The notes beneath the pieces are model-generated. The model saw only the letters and a list, made by a program, of their open reading frames with translations, did no database searches and had not been told where the DNA came from. Positions 53,990 to 63,294 of a stretch of DNA of 64,000 nt are shown here, in pieces; the stretch's first letter is position 1; each line of letters opens with the position of its first letter. Source of the DNA: Lachnospiraceae bacterium (GTDB lineage: Bacteria; Bacillota; Clostridia; Lachnospirales; Lachnospiraceae); contig JAQXVO010000033.1 of NCBI GenBank assembly GCA_029224965.1, positions 114,697 to 178,696 of the forward strand. The letters are read 5' to 3'. The position numbers were made by a program, and so were the translations under genes.

Positions 53990-56704
53990 TCAGCCTTTCA
54001 GCTCCGAGAGTCTCTTCTGGACATCCGAAAGCATCTTCTCGTATTTTGCCAACTTATCCTTCTCCTCCTGAACCTTGGCTGCAGGAGCCTTGGACAGGAA
54101 CTTTTCGTTACTTAGCATGCCATGGGACCGCTTGAGCTCGCCCTGCAGGCGCTTCTCCTCCTTCTCGAGTCTGGCCTTTTCCTTCTCGAAATCAACCAGA
54201 TCCGACAGAGGCATGAAGGCAGCCGCATCCGGGATCACAACGGAAACCGCATCCTCTGCAATACCCTTCTGATCTGCCTGAACATGGATTGAAGAAGCCA
54301 TAGCCAGGGTTTGATAGGTCGGAATCAGGTTCTCGAAGACAGCTCTGACCTTCTCGTTTTCGGAAACAATGTAGACCTCGGCCTTACGGCTGGGCGGTAC
54401 ATTCATTTCGGTTCTTACATTTCGAAGGCCCTTGATCAGATCCATAATACGCTTCATGGCATCCTCAGCCTCTTCATTTTTCCGCTCCGGTCTAAATTTA
54501 GGCCAGGAAGAAATCATGATCGACTCTTCCTCGGGATGGAGGGTGCAGAAGATCTCTTCGGTGATGAAAGGCATGTAAGGATGCAGGAGCTTCAGGGCGT
54601 CGGTCAGAACCGAAGACAGGGTCCAGAGGGCTGCATTTCTCGATGCGGCAGCCTTGGCCTTCTCCTCATCGGACAGGCCCTCTTCAGCGGCCTTCTCCTC
54701 AGTCATCCAGATTCTCGGCTTGACGAATTCGATGTACCAGTCGCAGAACTCATCCCAGATGAAGTCGTAGACCTTCTGTACAGCGATACCGAGCTCGAAT
54801 TTGTCCATGTTCTCGGTCACTTCGCGGGTGACCTCGTTGACACGGGACAGGATCCACTTGTCGCTGGTCTCGAAATCAGCTGCAGCCGGCTCATGAATGC
54901 CTCCCTCTGCCTGATCCAGGTTCATGAGGATAAAACGGGAAGCGTTCCAGACCTTGTTGGCGAAGTTTCTGGAGTTCTCAACACGCTCCCAGTAGAAACG
55001 CATGTCATTTCCGGGGGCATTTCCGGTAATCAGAGTCAGACGAAGGGCGTCTGCGCCGTACTTGTCGATGACTTCCAGAGGATCGATGCCGTTGCCCAGG
55101 GACTTACTCATCTTACGGCCTTGATCATCGCGGACCAGTCCGTGGAAGAGAACGGTATGGAAAGGCGCCTTGCCCATGTTCTCGTAGCCGGAGAAGATCA
55201 TCCGGATTACCCAGAAGAAGATGATGTCATAGCCGGTAACCAGGACATCATTGGGATAAAAGTAGTCCAGTTCCGGGGTATGGTCCGGCCAGCCCAGGGT
55301 TGAGAATGGCCAGAGGGCAGAGGAGAACCAGGTGTCCAAAGTATCAGGATCCTGATGGAAATGGGTGCCGCCGCACTTGGGGCAGACCTTGGGCATGTCC
55401 TCTGCAACCACGGTTTCTCCGCAGTCGTCGCAGTAGTAGGCCGGAATCCTGTGGCCCCACCAGAGCTGACGGGAGATACACCAGTCACGGATATTGTCGG
55501 TCCAATTGAAGTAGGTCTTCTCCATCCGCTTGGGAAGGAGCTTGATTTCGCCGTTCTTGACACCCTCAATAGCCGGCTTGATAAGCTCGGACATGTTGAC
55601 AAACCATTGATCCTTGACCATAGGCTCTACGGTTGTGCCGCAGCGGTCATGGGTGCCGACATTATGGGTAAGGTCCTCGATGGAAACCAGAAGTCCCATG
55701 TCATCCAGATCCTTGACAATGGCCTTCCGGGCCTCATAACGATCCATGCCCTGATATTTGCCGCCATTTTCATTGATAGTGGCATCATCATTCAGGATAT
55801 TAATAATCGGAAGATCATGACGCTTGCCGACCTCAAAGTCGTTGGGGTCATGAGCCGGGGTGATTTTTACGACACCGGTTCCCTCTTCCATGTTGGCATG
55901 CTCGTCACCTACGATGGGGATCGGACGGTTCATGATAGGAAGCATGACCTTCTTTCCGATCAGATCCTTGTAACGGGGATCCTCCGGATTTACAGCCAGT
56001 GCGGTATCGCCAAGCATGGTCTCGGGACGGGTGGTTGCAAATTCCAGGAAACGAGTCTTGGAAACACTGCCGTCATCCTTGATCAGAGGGTACTTGATAT
56101 GCCAGAAATGGCTGGCCTGCTCCTTGTACTCAACCTCGGCGTCGGAAATGGAAGTCTTGCAGACCGGGCACCAGTTGACGATGCGGTGGCCCTTGTAGAT
56201 CCATCCCTTCTTATACATATTGATGAAGACCTGCTTTACAGCCTTGGAGCAGCCCTCATCCATGGTGAAACGCTCTCTCTGCCAGTCAGCGGAGGAGCCC
56301 ATTTTCTTCAGTTGCTTGATGATACGTCCGCCGTATTCCTTACGCCAGTCCCAGCACTTTTCCAGGAAACCTTCCCGGCCCAGGTCATGCTTGTCGATGC
56401 CCTGTTCCTTCAGAGCCTTGGTAACCTTGACCTCGGTTGCGATCGAGGCATGGTCGGTGCCCGGCTGCCAGAGGACATTGTAGCCTTCCATTCTCTTGTA
56501 ACGGGCTAGAATATCCTGCATGGTATTGTCCAGAGCGTGGCCCATATGCAGCTGACCGGTGATATTTGGAGGCGGCATCATGATGGTGAAGGGTTTCTTC
56601 TTCGGATCGACCTCAGCGTGGAAATAGCCGTTATTTTCCCACTTCTGATAGAGGCGATCTTCGATCTGTTTGGGATCGTAGGTTTTCTCTAATTCCTTTG
56701 ACAT
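53990..56704 (-). CDS. valS: Valyl-tRNA synthetase
   Basis: A 904-residue class I synthetase. It shows HIGH-type PPNITGQLHMGHALD near 44-58, the editing CP1 domain (about 170-390, with ATTRPETMLGDTA), and KMSKSLGNGIDP near 537. The anticodon-binding domain is followed by a C-terminal coiled coil (from about 835) with leucine/lysine heptads, typical of ValRS. GGAG precedes the ATG. It is controlled by the T-box leader at 56831-57108. It ends about 116 bp before the start of the small gene that follows it. Confidence 0.98.
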   Translation of the reverse strand: MSKELEKTYDPKQIEDRLYQKWENNGYFHAEVDPKKKPFTIMMPPPNITGQLHMGHALDNTMQDILARYKRMEGYNVLWQPGTDHASIATEVKVTKALKEQGIDKHDLGREGFLEKCWDWRKEYGGRIIKQLKKMGSSADWQRERFTMDEGCSKAVKQVFINMYKKGWIYKGHRIVNWCPVCKTSISDAEVEYKEQASHFWHIKYPLIKDDGSVSKTRFLEFATTRPETMLGDTALAVNPEDPRYKDLIGKKVMLPIMNRPIPIVGDEHANMEEGTGVVKITPAHDPNDFEVGKRHDLPIINILNDDATINENGGKYQGMDRYEARKAIVKDLDDMGLLVSIEDLTHNVGTHDRCGTTVEPMVKDQWFVNMSELIKPAIEGVKNGEIKLLPKRMEKTYFNWTDNIRDWCISRQLWWGHRIPAYYCDDCGETVVAEDMPKVCPKCGGTHFHQDPDTLDTWFSSALWPFSTLGWPDHTPELDYFYPNDVLVTGYDIIFFWVIRMIFSGYENMGKAPFHTVLFHGLVRDDQGRKMSKSLGNGIDPLEVIDKYGADALRLTLITGNAPGNDMRFYWERVENSRNFANKVWNASRFILMNLDQAEGGIHEPAAADFETSDKWILSRVNEVTREVTENMDKFELGIAVQKVYDFIWDEFCDWYIEFVKPRIWMTEEKAAEEGLSDEEKAKAAASRNAALWTLSSVLTDALKLLHPYMPFITEEIFCTLHPEEESIMISSWPKFRPERKNEEAEDAMKRIMDLIKGLRNVRTEMNVPPSRKAEVYIVSENEKVRAVFENLIPTYQTLAMASSIHVQADQKGIAEDAVSVVIPDAAAFMPLSDLVDFEKEKARLEKEEKRLQGELKRSHGMLSNEKFLSKAPAAKVQEEKDKLAKYEKMLSDVQKRLSELKG

Positions 56705-56721
56705 GGTTGACTCCTTACTTG

Positions 56722-56793
56722 TAATTGTCTCACAGGCGGTTGGCTTGCTTCTAACTGTCTCGCAGGCTGTTGGCTTGCTTCTAACTGTTTCGC
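56722..56793. repeat. 30-bp tandem repeat (2.4 copies) in the valS leader
   Basis: Units TAAYTGTCTCRCAGGC followed by GTTGGCTTGCTTC occur at 56722-56751 and 56752-56781, then a partial copy. They lie between the T-box terminator and the valS start. Confidence 0.8.
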
Positions 56794-56830
56794 TTACGAT
56801 CCGTGACTAGAACGGGGCTTTCGAATAAAT

Positions 56831-57108
56831 AAAAATACCCTGTGCCTAACCGACCGCACGGGTCTGAAGACACAGGGCGAATATTTTCAACGTACTCGCG
56901 GTACCACCTGTTTAAATACTCATCTTATTCCTTACGGGAACGACTCGGGAATCCTTAATCCGATTTATATCTCGTAAAAACAAACCGTTTTCTCGGGATT
57001 CCGGCTCCGAAGCTACCTTCCTTCCGTCCGTAAACAGACACCTCTCAGCCAGTGGATGTCCTCTCTCATGAAACGAAACGGAGCTACTCCTCTTCTTCAC
57101 CGCCTTTA
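56831..57108 (-). promoter_or_regulatory. T-box riboswitch of valS
   Basis: The minus strand carries the T-box core AGGTGGTACCGCG (56897-56909), about 200 bases of structured leader before it, and a terminator with stem GCCCTGTG/CACAGGG (56831-56877) followed by TTTTTATTT. Uncharged tRNA-Val should stabilise the antiterminator. I cannot place the Val specifier with certainty; a GTA at 57014-57016 is a candidate. Confidence 0.9.
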
Positions 57109-57115
57109 GATTTGT

Positions 57116-57144
57116 ATTTTAGGCGGTTCGAAGAGCTTTGTCAA
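57116..57144 (-). promoter_or_regulatory. Promoter of T-box-valS
   Basis: Minus strand TTGACA (57139-57144), 17 bp, TAAAAT (57116-57121). Confidence 0.85.
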
Positions 57145-57237
57145 TGGATGGGACAGCTTATTCTCTGGGCTATTCTATAAGTTCATATGCCTTTGACTTC
57201 CTCATTGGCTCATAAGCTTTCTGGCTGCTTTGATTTA

Positions 57238-57489
57238 TCAGCCTTTGGCTGCCTCTCGCGCTTCTTCTCTTGCCTTGATGCTCTTCCGGATTTTACGAAG
57301 CTCGCTTCTCTTGATCTTCTGTCCGTTCACAGACCGGCCGCCATGGGCTGCCCGGCAGGCATCCGTGCAGGCGCCTCCGCAGGCCTCTCCGCAAGCTGGA
57401 ATTCCGTTTCTCCTGTCTCGGATCATTTTCGTCAGCGCGAGAATAAAGAGCACTGCGAGAACTGCAATGATAATGATATTTGCTAACAT
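57238..57489 (-). CDS. FeoB-associated-type Cys-rich small membrane protein, without FeoB nearby
   Basis: An 83-residue protein with one N-terminal membrane helix (3-21) and then CGEACGGACTDAC (33-45), four cysteines spaced as in FeoB-associated Cys-rich proteins. The last 30 residues form a basic helix. AAGGAGG precedes the ATG. The family normally follows feoB in iron-uptake operons, but here the neighbours are valS and pyk, so it may be a relocated copy or serve another role. Confidence 0.75.
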   Translation of the reverse strand: MLANIIIIAVLAVLFILALTKMIRDRRNGIPACGEACGGACTDACRAAHGGRSVNGQKIKRSELRKIRKSIKAREEAREAAKG

Positions 57490-57501
57490 ATGGGAACCTC
57501 C

Positions 57502-57593
57502 TTACAGAAGCTGATTTTAATCTGTTCTTACTACTTACGGAATCTGGTTTTAAGCTGCTCTTACTACTTATGAAATCTGATTTTAAGCTAATC
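57502..57593. repeat. 33-bp tandem repeat (2.7 copies) upstream of the Cys-rich gene
   Basis: Units starting TTACTACTTA and containing AATCTGGTTTTAAGCT occur at 57528-57560 and 57561-57593, with a partial copy before them at 57502-57527. Confidence 0.75.
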
Positions 57594-57699
57594 TTAATAT
57601 GTTCTAAAGCTATTTCCGTCGTCTCTTCTTCCCGATATGTTAACATCAACTAACTATAATTGCAAGAGTTTTACTTCTATGCTATCATGGCCTGCTATC

Positions 57700-57862
57700 A
57701 TGGATCGATTCTGAAAAGAATCCCTTGTCCCGATCCATTTGTCTCCGACTTTTTTAATTTTATGGGTCAATCTTGATGAAAATCCTCAATCCCAATCCCT
57801 ATTCTCCGGCTTTCTGGATTTCAGGGATCGATTTTAAAAAAATCTCGAATCCCAATCCCGGC
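57700..57862 (+). repeat. Isolated copies of the 62-bp repeat, GGATC/GATCC arm type
   Basis: Three degenerate units with GGATCGATTCTGAAAAG, GGGTCAATCTTGATG and GGGATCGATTTTAAAA cores and matching GATCC/ATCCC arms. They lie just past the pyk terminator, in the same chromosomal orientation as the other copies. Confidence 0.7.
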
Positions 57863-57865
57863 TCA

Positions 57866-57897
57866 TAAAAAGTGCCTCCGGGATTTCCCGAAGGCAC
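57866..57897 (-). terminator. Terminator after pyk
   Basis: Stem GTGCCTTCGGGA/TCCCGGAGGCAC (minus strand) followed by TTTTT. Confidence 0.93.
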
Positions 57898-57939
57898 AAT
57901 AATACATATTCTTAAGAAATCACATTGACAGCTCTGCCA

Positions 57940-59373
57940 TCACTTCACCGTCATCTCACGGATAACATTGGTGGTTCCACTGACACCCAGAGGTACACCG
58001 GCAGTCACAATGACAATATCTCCGGCCTGAACCAGGCGTTCTTCCTTGGCACGGCGGACAGCGACGTTAAAGAGCTCGTTTTCATCCTCCTGCTTGTCAA
58101 TCAGAACCGGTGTCACACCCCAGTTCATATTGAGCTGACGCCAGGTCTGCTCGTCGGTGCAGCCTGCTATGATGGGGCTTAGAGGACGATACTTGGCAAC
58201 CATTCTTGCGGTACGTCCGCTCATGGTAACTGTCAGGATGGCTGCGGCATTCAGATCGCCGGCCATGAGGCATGCGGAATGAGAAACGGCATCAGTTACC
58301 GTCTGATGCTCACTTCGCTCATAGCGGTGCTGACGGTTAAGATAGTTGATGTCCTGCTCAGTCCGTCTTGCAATCCGGTCCATGGCGCGAACGGCCTCAA
58401 CCGGGTAATCACCCATGGCCGACTCGCCGGAAAGCATGATAGCAGAGGTTCCGTCATAAACCGCGTTTGCAACATCGGTAACCTCGGCTCTTGTGGGCCG
58501 CGGATGATGAATCATGGAATCCAGCATCTGGGTTGCAGTAATAACAACCTTGCCCTTCATATATGTCTTCTTGATGATCATCTTCTGAAGAGAAGGAACT
58601 TCTTCCATGGGGATCTCGACACCCATATCACCACGGGCAACCATGATACCGTCAGCCGCATCGATGATGGAGTCGATATTGTTGATACCCTGATTGTTCT
58701 CGATCTTTGCAATAATCTTGATATTCTGTCCGCCATGCTCGCTCAGAACCTGACGGATATCGTTGATATCATTGGCAGTTCTGGTGAAAGAAGCAGAGAT
58801 GAAATCAAAGCCCTGCTCGCAGCCGAAGACCAGATCAGACCGATCCTTGGGGGAAATATAGGGCATGCTCAGGTCTACATTTGGAACATTGACGCCCTTC
58901 TTATCGGAAATATGACCGCCGTTCAATACGGTACAGTTGATATCGTCGCCGGAAACACTGTCAACGACAAGTTCGATCAGACCATCATCGATCAGGATAT
59001 GGTCATCCGCCTTGACGTCACGCGGCAGATCCTTATAGGAAACAGAAACGATGGAATCCGTACCCTCAACCTCGCAGGCGGTCAGAGTAAATTTCTGTCC
59101 TTCTTTTAAGTCAACGGCTCCGTCCTTGAAGGTTCTGAGACGGATTTCCGGTCCCTTGGTATCCAGCATAGCTGCAACCGGTGCACCCAGACGCTCTCTG
59201 ACTCTCTTCAGACGGTTCAGACGGCCTTCCTGCTCCTCATGATCGCCGTGGGAGAAATTGAAACGGGCGATATTCATGCCGGACTTGATCAGCTCTTCCA
59301 TCTTCTCCTCGGAATCGGAAGCCGGGCCCAGTGTACAGATAATTTTTGTTTTACGACGGTAATTGTCTTTCAT
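57940..59373 (-). CDS. pyk: Pyruvate kinase
   Basis: A 477-residue glycolytic enzyme that makes pyruvate and ATP from phosphoenolpyruvate. It shows TKIICTLGPASDSEEKM, the substrate-site NFSHGDHEEQ, the metal/phosphate region IMVARGDMGVEIP, and TRAEVTDVANAVYDG. The C-terminal allosteric domain is present (about 345-477), but the PEP-utiliser extension found in Bacillus pyruvate kinases is absent. AAGGAG precedes the ATG. It is monocistronic. Confidence 0.97.
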   Translation of the reverse strand: MKDNYRRKTKIICTLGPASDSEEKMEELIKSGMNIARFNFSHGDHEEQEGRLNRLKRVRERLGAPVAAMLDTKGPEIRLRTFKDGAVDLKEGQKFTLTACEVEGTDSIVSVSYKDLPRDVKADDHILIDDGLIELVVDSVSGDDINCTVLNGGHISDKKGVNVPNVDLSMPYISPKDRSDLVFGCEQGFDFISASFTRTANDINDIRQVLSEHGGQNIKIIAKIENNQGINNIDSIIDAADGIMVARGDMGVEIPMEEVPSLQKMIIKKTYMKGKVVITATQMLDSMIHHPRPTRAEVTDVANAVYDGTSAIMLSGESAMGDYPVEAVRAMDRIARRTEQDINYLNRQHRYERSEHQTVTDAVSHSACLMAGDLNAAAILTVTMSGRTARMVAKYRPLSPIIAGCTDEQTWRQLNMNWGVTPVLIDKQEDENELFNVAVRRAKEERLVQAGDIVIVTAGVPLGVSGTTNVIREMTVK

Positions 59374-59400
59374 CTGACGCTCCTTATCTTATGATATTTT

Positions 59401-59526
59401 TTGAATATATAGCTTTGTTATTGTCGGGAATTCCTTTTGTCACTGTCAGGAATTCCTTGAATATATCAGCTTTGTTATGGTCAGGAATCCTTTGAATATA
59501 CAACTTTGTTATTGTCAGGAATTCCT
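59401..59526. repeat. 35-bp repeats between pyk and arcC
   Basis: Units TTGAATATAT-AGCTTTGTTATTGTC-GGAATTCCT lie at 59401-59435, 59457-59491 and 59492-59526, with a partial unit in between. The sequence is AT-rich and no gene covers it. Confidence 0.8.
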
Positions 59527-59632
59527 TGAATTCATGACCTGCGCAGACTCCTCATTTGAACGAAGTTCATATTTGGCGCCACTATTAATTTCTATCATAA
59601 ATTCTATGAATTTTTACAGAAACGGTTCTCCC

Positions 59633-60562
59633 TTATTTTCCAATCATGGTTCCATTCTGGCCGCCGAAGGCAGATCCTTCCGGGTCCAGCTTGGTGATCA
59701 GAACCTTCCGGATCGCAGAATCACCAATGAAATCAATGGCGGCTTCCATCTTGGGAAGCATGGTTCCCTCTTCAAACTGACCCTCTTCGATATAGCGCTT
59801 CAGATCAGAGACGGAAATATAGTCCAGAGGCTTCTCATCCGGCTTGCCGAAATTCAGGCATACCTTTCCAACGCCAGTCAGGATCACCAGAAGATCTGCA
59901 TCAACCTCACGTGCCAGAAGTCCGGCAGCTGTATCCTTTTCGACGACAGCGGATGCACCCTTCAGCTGATTCTCCTGCTCCAGAACCGGGATTCCGCCGC
60001 CTCCGGCTGCAATGACGATCTGGTCGGCATCCATGAGAGCACGGATGGCATCAATTTCCACGATAGAAATAGGTTTGGGCGCTGCGACAATTCTCTGCCA
60101 GCCGGCCTTTGTTTCGACCACATGATTGCCCCTCTTGTCTTCCTCCTCGGCTTCCTCTTTGGACATGGTGCCGCCGATTACCTTGGAAGGACGATAGAAG
60201 GCTTCATCATAAGGATCCACAGTAACCTGGGTCAGGACCGTTGCTACGGTCTTATAGATACCGCGGGAAATCAATTCAGCCCGGATGGCATTCTGAAGAT
60301 CATAGCCGATATAGCCCTGGCTCATGGCCGAGCAGACACTCATAGGCGTCCGTGTATAGGAAGGATCCTTGCGGTGAAGCTCGGTCATGGCGGCATGAAT
60401 CATACCGACCTGAGGACCGTTGGAATGGGTAATCACCACCTCGTAATCCTGCTGGATATACTCAGCCACTGCCCTGGCTGTCCGTTTCGTAGCCTCCTTC
60501 TGCTCAGGGAGCGTAGTCCCCAGAGCATCGTGTCCGAGAGCGATTACTATTTTCTTCTTCAT
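59633..60562 (-). CDS. arcC: Carbamate kinase
   Basis: A 309-residue enzyme that makes ATP from carbamoyl phosphate, usually the last step of arginine deiminase or purine/agmatine fermentation. It shows KIVIALGHDALG, THSNGPQVG near 44-52, and IAAGGGGIPV near 205-214. The Lys-rich catalytic region and EGSAFGGQNGT end are typical. I chose the ATG at 60562 after AAGGAGG; the frame upstream to 60742 crosses a terminator. No arcA, arcB or agmatine genes are in the window, so its pathway here is open. Confidence 0.93.
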   Translation of the reverse strand: MKKKIVIALGHDALGTTLPEQKEATKRTARAVAEYIQQDYEVVITHSNGPQVGMIHAAMTELHRKDPSYTRTPMSVCSAMSQGYIGYDLQNAIRAELISRGIYKTVATVLTQVTVDPYDEAFYRPSKVIGGTMSKEEAEEEDKRGNHVVETKAGWQRIVAAPKPISIVEIDAIRALMDADQIVIAAGGGGIPVLEQENQLKGASAVVEKDTAAGLLAREVDADLLVILTGVGKVCLNFGKPDEKPLDYISVSDLKRYIEEGQFEEGTMLPKMEAAIDFIGDSAIRKVLITKLDPEGSAFGGQNGTMIGK

Positions 60563-60703
60563 TCCGCTTCCTCCTTGCCAGACGCAATGCAAGCCTTTTC
60601 TCATGTAAGTTTTCTTATGTCGGTTTTCTGTTATTTTCAGGTCTGAACTGAAAAAGCCATAACCTTTATTATTGTAACACAGGGCACCTGAAAGAGAAAT
60701 AAA

Positions 60704-60735
60704 GGGCGTGTGAATTTTGAAATTTTCACACGCCC
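60704..60735 (-). terminator. Terminator after htrA
   Basis: 11-bp stem GGGCGTGTGAA/TTCACACGCCC with T-rich sequence after it on the minus strand. It lies about 150 bp past the htrA stop. Confidence 0.85.
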
Positions 60736-60884
60736 TGATCACCGGTTTTTATGTAAATTTTTGCTGTCCGTCTATTGATGTCCGTCTGACATCCATCTGC
60801 TGTCCTTCTGATGAAGTCCGTCTTTGCTGTCTGTTCCTTCCGTTATTACACGAAACCGATGGGAGTCTGTCCAATCTATCTTAA

Positions 60885-62681
60885 TCAGTTACCGAAGAAG
60901 TTAAAGAATCCGCTTCCTCCGTTACTGTTGGATGAACCACTGCTGGAATTTCCGCTGCTTCCGGAGCTTCCGCTGTTACCGGAGTTCTCGCTGCTGGATG
61001 AGCTGTCAGATTTTCTCTGATAGGTAATCTCGATCTTGTCGCCGGCCTTCTTTTCAGAAAGAATGCTCTTCAGTTCCTGAGTAGTCGTTACAGACTTATC
61101 GCCAACCTTTGTGATGATATCGCCGGCTTCCATGCCTGCCTTGTCAGCTGCGCCGTCCTTTACAACCTGGGAAACCAGGACGCCTTCCGGTACCTGATAC
61201 TGGGAGGACTGATCGCTGGTAATATCCATGCAGTAGATCTGAAGATTCTTCTCGCTGCCCAGAGTTACCGTTGCAGTCTTCTCTGAGTAGCCGTAGTTAC
61301 TGCTGGAGCTGCTATTGCTGCTTTCAACACTTTCGCCCTTCATCAGCTTCTCGATGGTGGAAGAAGCAGAGCTGATCGGGATGGCATAGCCCATACCTTC
61401 AACGGAAGTATCGGAATACTTGGCAGATACGATGCCGACAACCTCTCCCTTCATATTGAGCATTGCGCCGCCGGAGTTACCGGGGTTAACGGCTGCATCG
61501 GTCTGAATCAGCTTGTTGGTAATGGTGTTTCCATTATCATCCTGGATACTTACCTTACGGTTCAGTGCACTGATGACACCGGTAGTAACCGACTGGCCAT
61601 AGCCTAAGGCATTACCGATAACAATCGTAGATTCACCTACAGTCAGGTCATCGGAAGAGCCGAGGGTAGCGACCTTGATATTCTTCAGTGTAGAAGCAGG
61701 AATGTCACTTAACTTAACCTTGATGACAGCCAGATCGGAGTCTTCTGCAGTACCCTGAACCTCGCCGGATACAGCCTGATTATCATTGAAGGTAATGGTC
61801 AGGGATTCAGAATTGCTGACAACGTGATTGTTGGTCACAATGTAGAGATAATTATCATCCTCACTGATGATAATACCGGATCCAGCCGATTCTTCCTGCT
61901 TCTGCTGGCTCATTCCGAAGAAGTTCTGATATTCCTGAACGGAAATATTGGTAACCTGCACGATGGAAGGCATTACATTCTGAACGATATCCGATACATC
62001 CGTTACAGTCGTTGCAGAAGAAGTAGAGGTAGACTTCACTTTGCCGTTACTGGTTGTTGTTGTCAGAGTTGCGGTGGTTCCGCTGCCATGACCGGTGGCT
62101 TTCTGGGTAAGATAGGTCACTCCGCTGAAGGCTGCGGACGCAACGACACCGAAGACCAGGCCGAGAGCAATGGCTGTACCGAACTTCCGTCCGGTCGGAT
62201 GCTTGATCGGTTTCTTTGGCCGGTTCCTTCTGGCTGCTCTCCGGGCCTTACGGTTCATTTTCTTCGTATGATTGTCTGCGGTCCGATACTGCTCAAAGGG
62301 AACACCGTTGGTTCCGTTGGCATAAGTACCGTCACCGGACTGACTGCCGGTCCCGTAAGACTGGTTGTAGGTCTGATTTCCGCTCTGGCCATTATTCTGA
62401 TCATAGGTCTGATCATTGGACTGGCTGTAAGTCTGTCCTGCATTGGCCCAGCCATTGTCCTGACTGCTGGTCTGGTCAGATGTGAACGTGCTGTTTGTAT
62501 GATCTGTATTGTTCTGGCTGGCGGAATTGCTGTCATCCGTCCAGGTCGTATTGTTGGCATTGCCGTTTCCGGTGCTTCCTGCATTCATGCTGGAGTCGCC
62601 GAAGCCGTCTCCGTAGCTTGCATTGGTTCCATTGGTTCCCTGATCCGATTCTTCATCAAACCCATGCTCAAATAAACTCAT
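60885..62681 (-). CDS. htrA: HtrA/DegP-type membrane-anchored serine protease
   Basis: A 598-residue surface quality-control protease. The N-terminal 140 residues are low-complexity, Asn/Gln/Ser/Thr-rich and cytoplasmic. A basic stretch (KKMNRKARRAARRNR) and one membrane helix (about 167-187) follow. The trypsin-like domain shows the catalytic triad H286 (NNHVVS), D316 (DSDLAVIKV) and S403 (GNSGGAML). One PDZ domain (about 480-560) ends the folded part, and a Ser/Gly/Asn tail follows. I chose the ATG at 62681 after AAAGGAAG. It is monocistronic. Confidence 0.95.
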   Translation of the reverse strand: MSLFEHGFDEESDQGTNGTNASYGDGFGDSSMNAGSTGNGNANNTTWTDDSNSASQNNTDHTNSTFTSDQTSSQDNGWANAGQTYSQSNDQTYDQNNGQSGNQTYNQSYGTGSQSGDGTYANGTNGVPFEQYRTADNHTKKMNRKARRAARRNRPKKPIKHPTGRKFGTAIALGLVFGVVASAAFSGVTYLTQKATGHGSGTTATLTTTTSNGKVKSTSTSSATTVTDVSDIVQNVMPSIVQVTNISVQEYQNFFGMSQQKQEESAGSGIIISEDDNYLYIVTNNHVVSNSESLTITFNDNQAVSGEVQGTAEDSDLAVIKVKLSDIPASTLKNIKVATLGSSDDLTVGESTIVIGNALGYGQSVTTGVISALNRKVSIQDDNGNTITNKLIQTDAAVNPGNSGGAMLNMKGEVVGIVSAKYSDTSVEGMGYAIPISSASSTIEKLMKGESVESSNSSSSSNYGYSEKTATVTLGSEKNLQIYCMDITSDQSSQYQVPEGVLVSQVVKDGAADKAGMEAGDIITKVGDKSVTTTQELKSILSEKKAGDKIEITYQRKSDSSSSSENSGNSGSSGSSGNSSSGSSNSNGGSGFFNFFGN

Positions 62682-62996
62682 ATTGGTCTTCCTTTCCAAT
62701 CTATAACTTTGATCCCCGGAAATATTTTCAGATCTCATTTTCAAACCTTATTTAGGTCTTGTTTAAAATCTTTATTGAGATCTCATTCCTGGGCTTCTCT
62801 CAACTTCTGAAAATGAGTATAGTTGACAGCTGTGTTCAAAATGTGAAGAACTTTTTGTTTTTCTGTGAAGGAATTTGTGTCTTTCTGTGAACCCTGGAAA
62901 ATGCACTGGCAGATCCCGCCCGCCGCCTCTTTCCTCGTCTAAAGTCAAAGTCTGCAGCCTCAAAGATTTATTATAGAAAGGTTTCTGGATCCAGAA

Positions 62997-63055
62997 AAAA
63001 CGCCCGCCGGGTCTGGAGCTTCAAGCCCCGGAATTCTGGCGAGCGTTTAAAAGAG
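62997..63055 (-). terminator. Terminator past the sugar-isomerase remnant
   Basis: Long hairpin with outer arms AAACGC and GCGTTT and a GC-rich stem, followed on the minus strand by TTTTTT. It would end transcripts coming from the right. Confidence 0.88.
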
Positions 63056-63161
63056 GTAACAAACTTATGTATGAAATTATGGATGAAATCTTAGCACAGG
63101 TAGAGTCTAAGAATCAATCAAGGGGCCTAGAACAGGCAACACCTAAGAATCAGAAATCCAC

Positions 63162-63269
63162 TTACCGTGTAATCACATCAACCGGTACATTGAAGATCTT
63201 GGCAGCCTTCAGGATGGTATCGATATGACGGCCGACTGCTGCAGCCATGTGATGGGTCGGGCCTGCATC
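63162..63269 (-). pseudogene. C-terminal remnant resembling a sugar isomerase (AraA/FucI-like)
   Basis: A 35-codon frame with a natural stop (63162-63164) reads DAGPTHHMAAAVGRHIDTIL then KAAKIFNVPVDVITR. The GPTHH region and the final helix-strand resemble the C-terminus of L-fucose/L-arabinose isomerase-type proteins. A TAA stop lies directly before it in frame, and the sequence upstream is intergenic repeats, so the rest of the gene is missing. A terminator still lies downstream at 62997. The family call is tentative. Confidence 0.4.
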
Positions 63270-63294
63270 TTATCCCCTCAGGGCTTATGGTATA

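Noticed and set aside
62772..62963. 63-codon minus-strand frame upstream of htrA
   Set aside because: No ribosome site or family resemblance; AT-rich upstream region.
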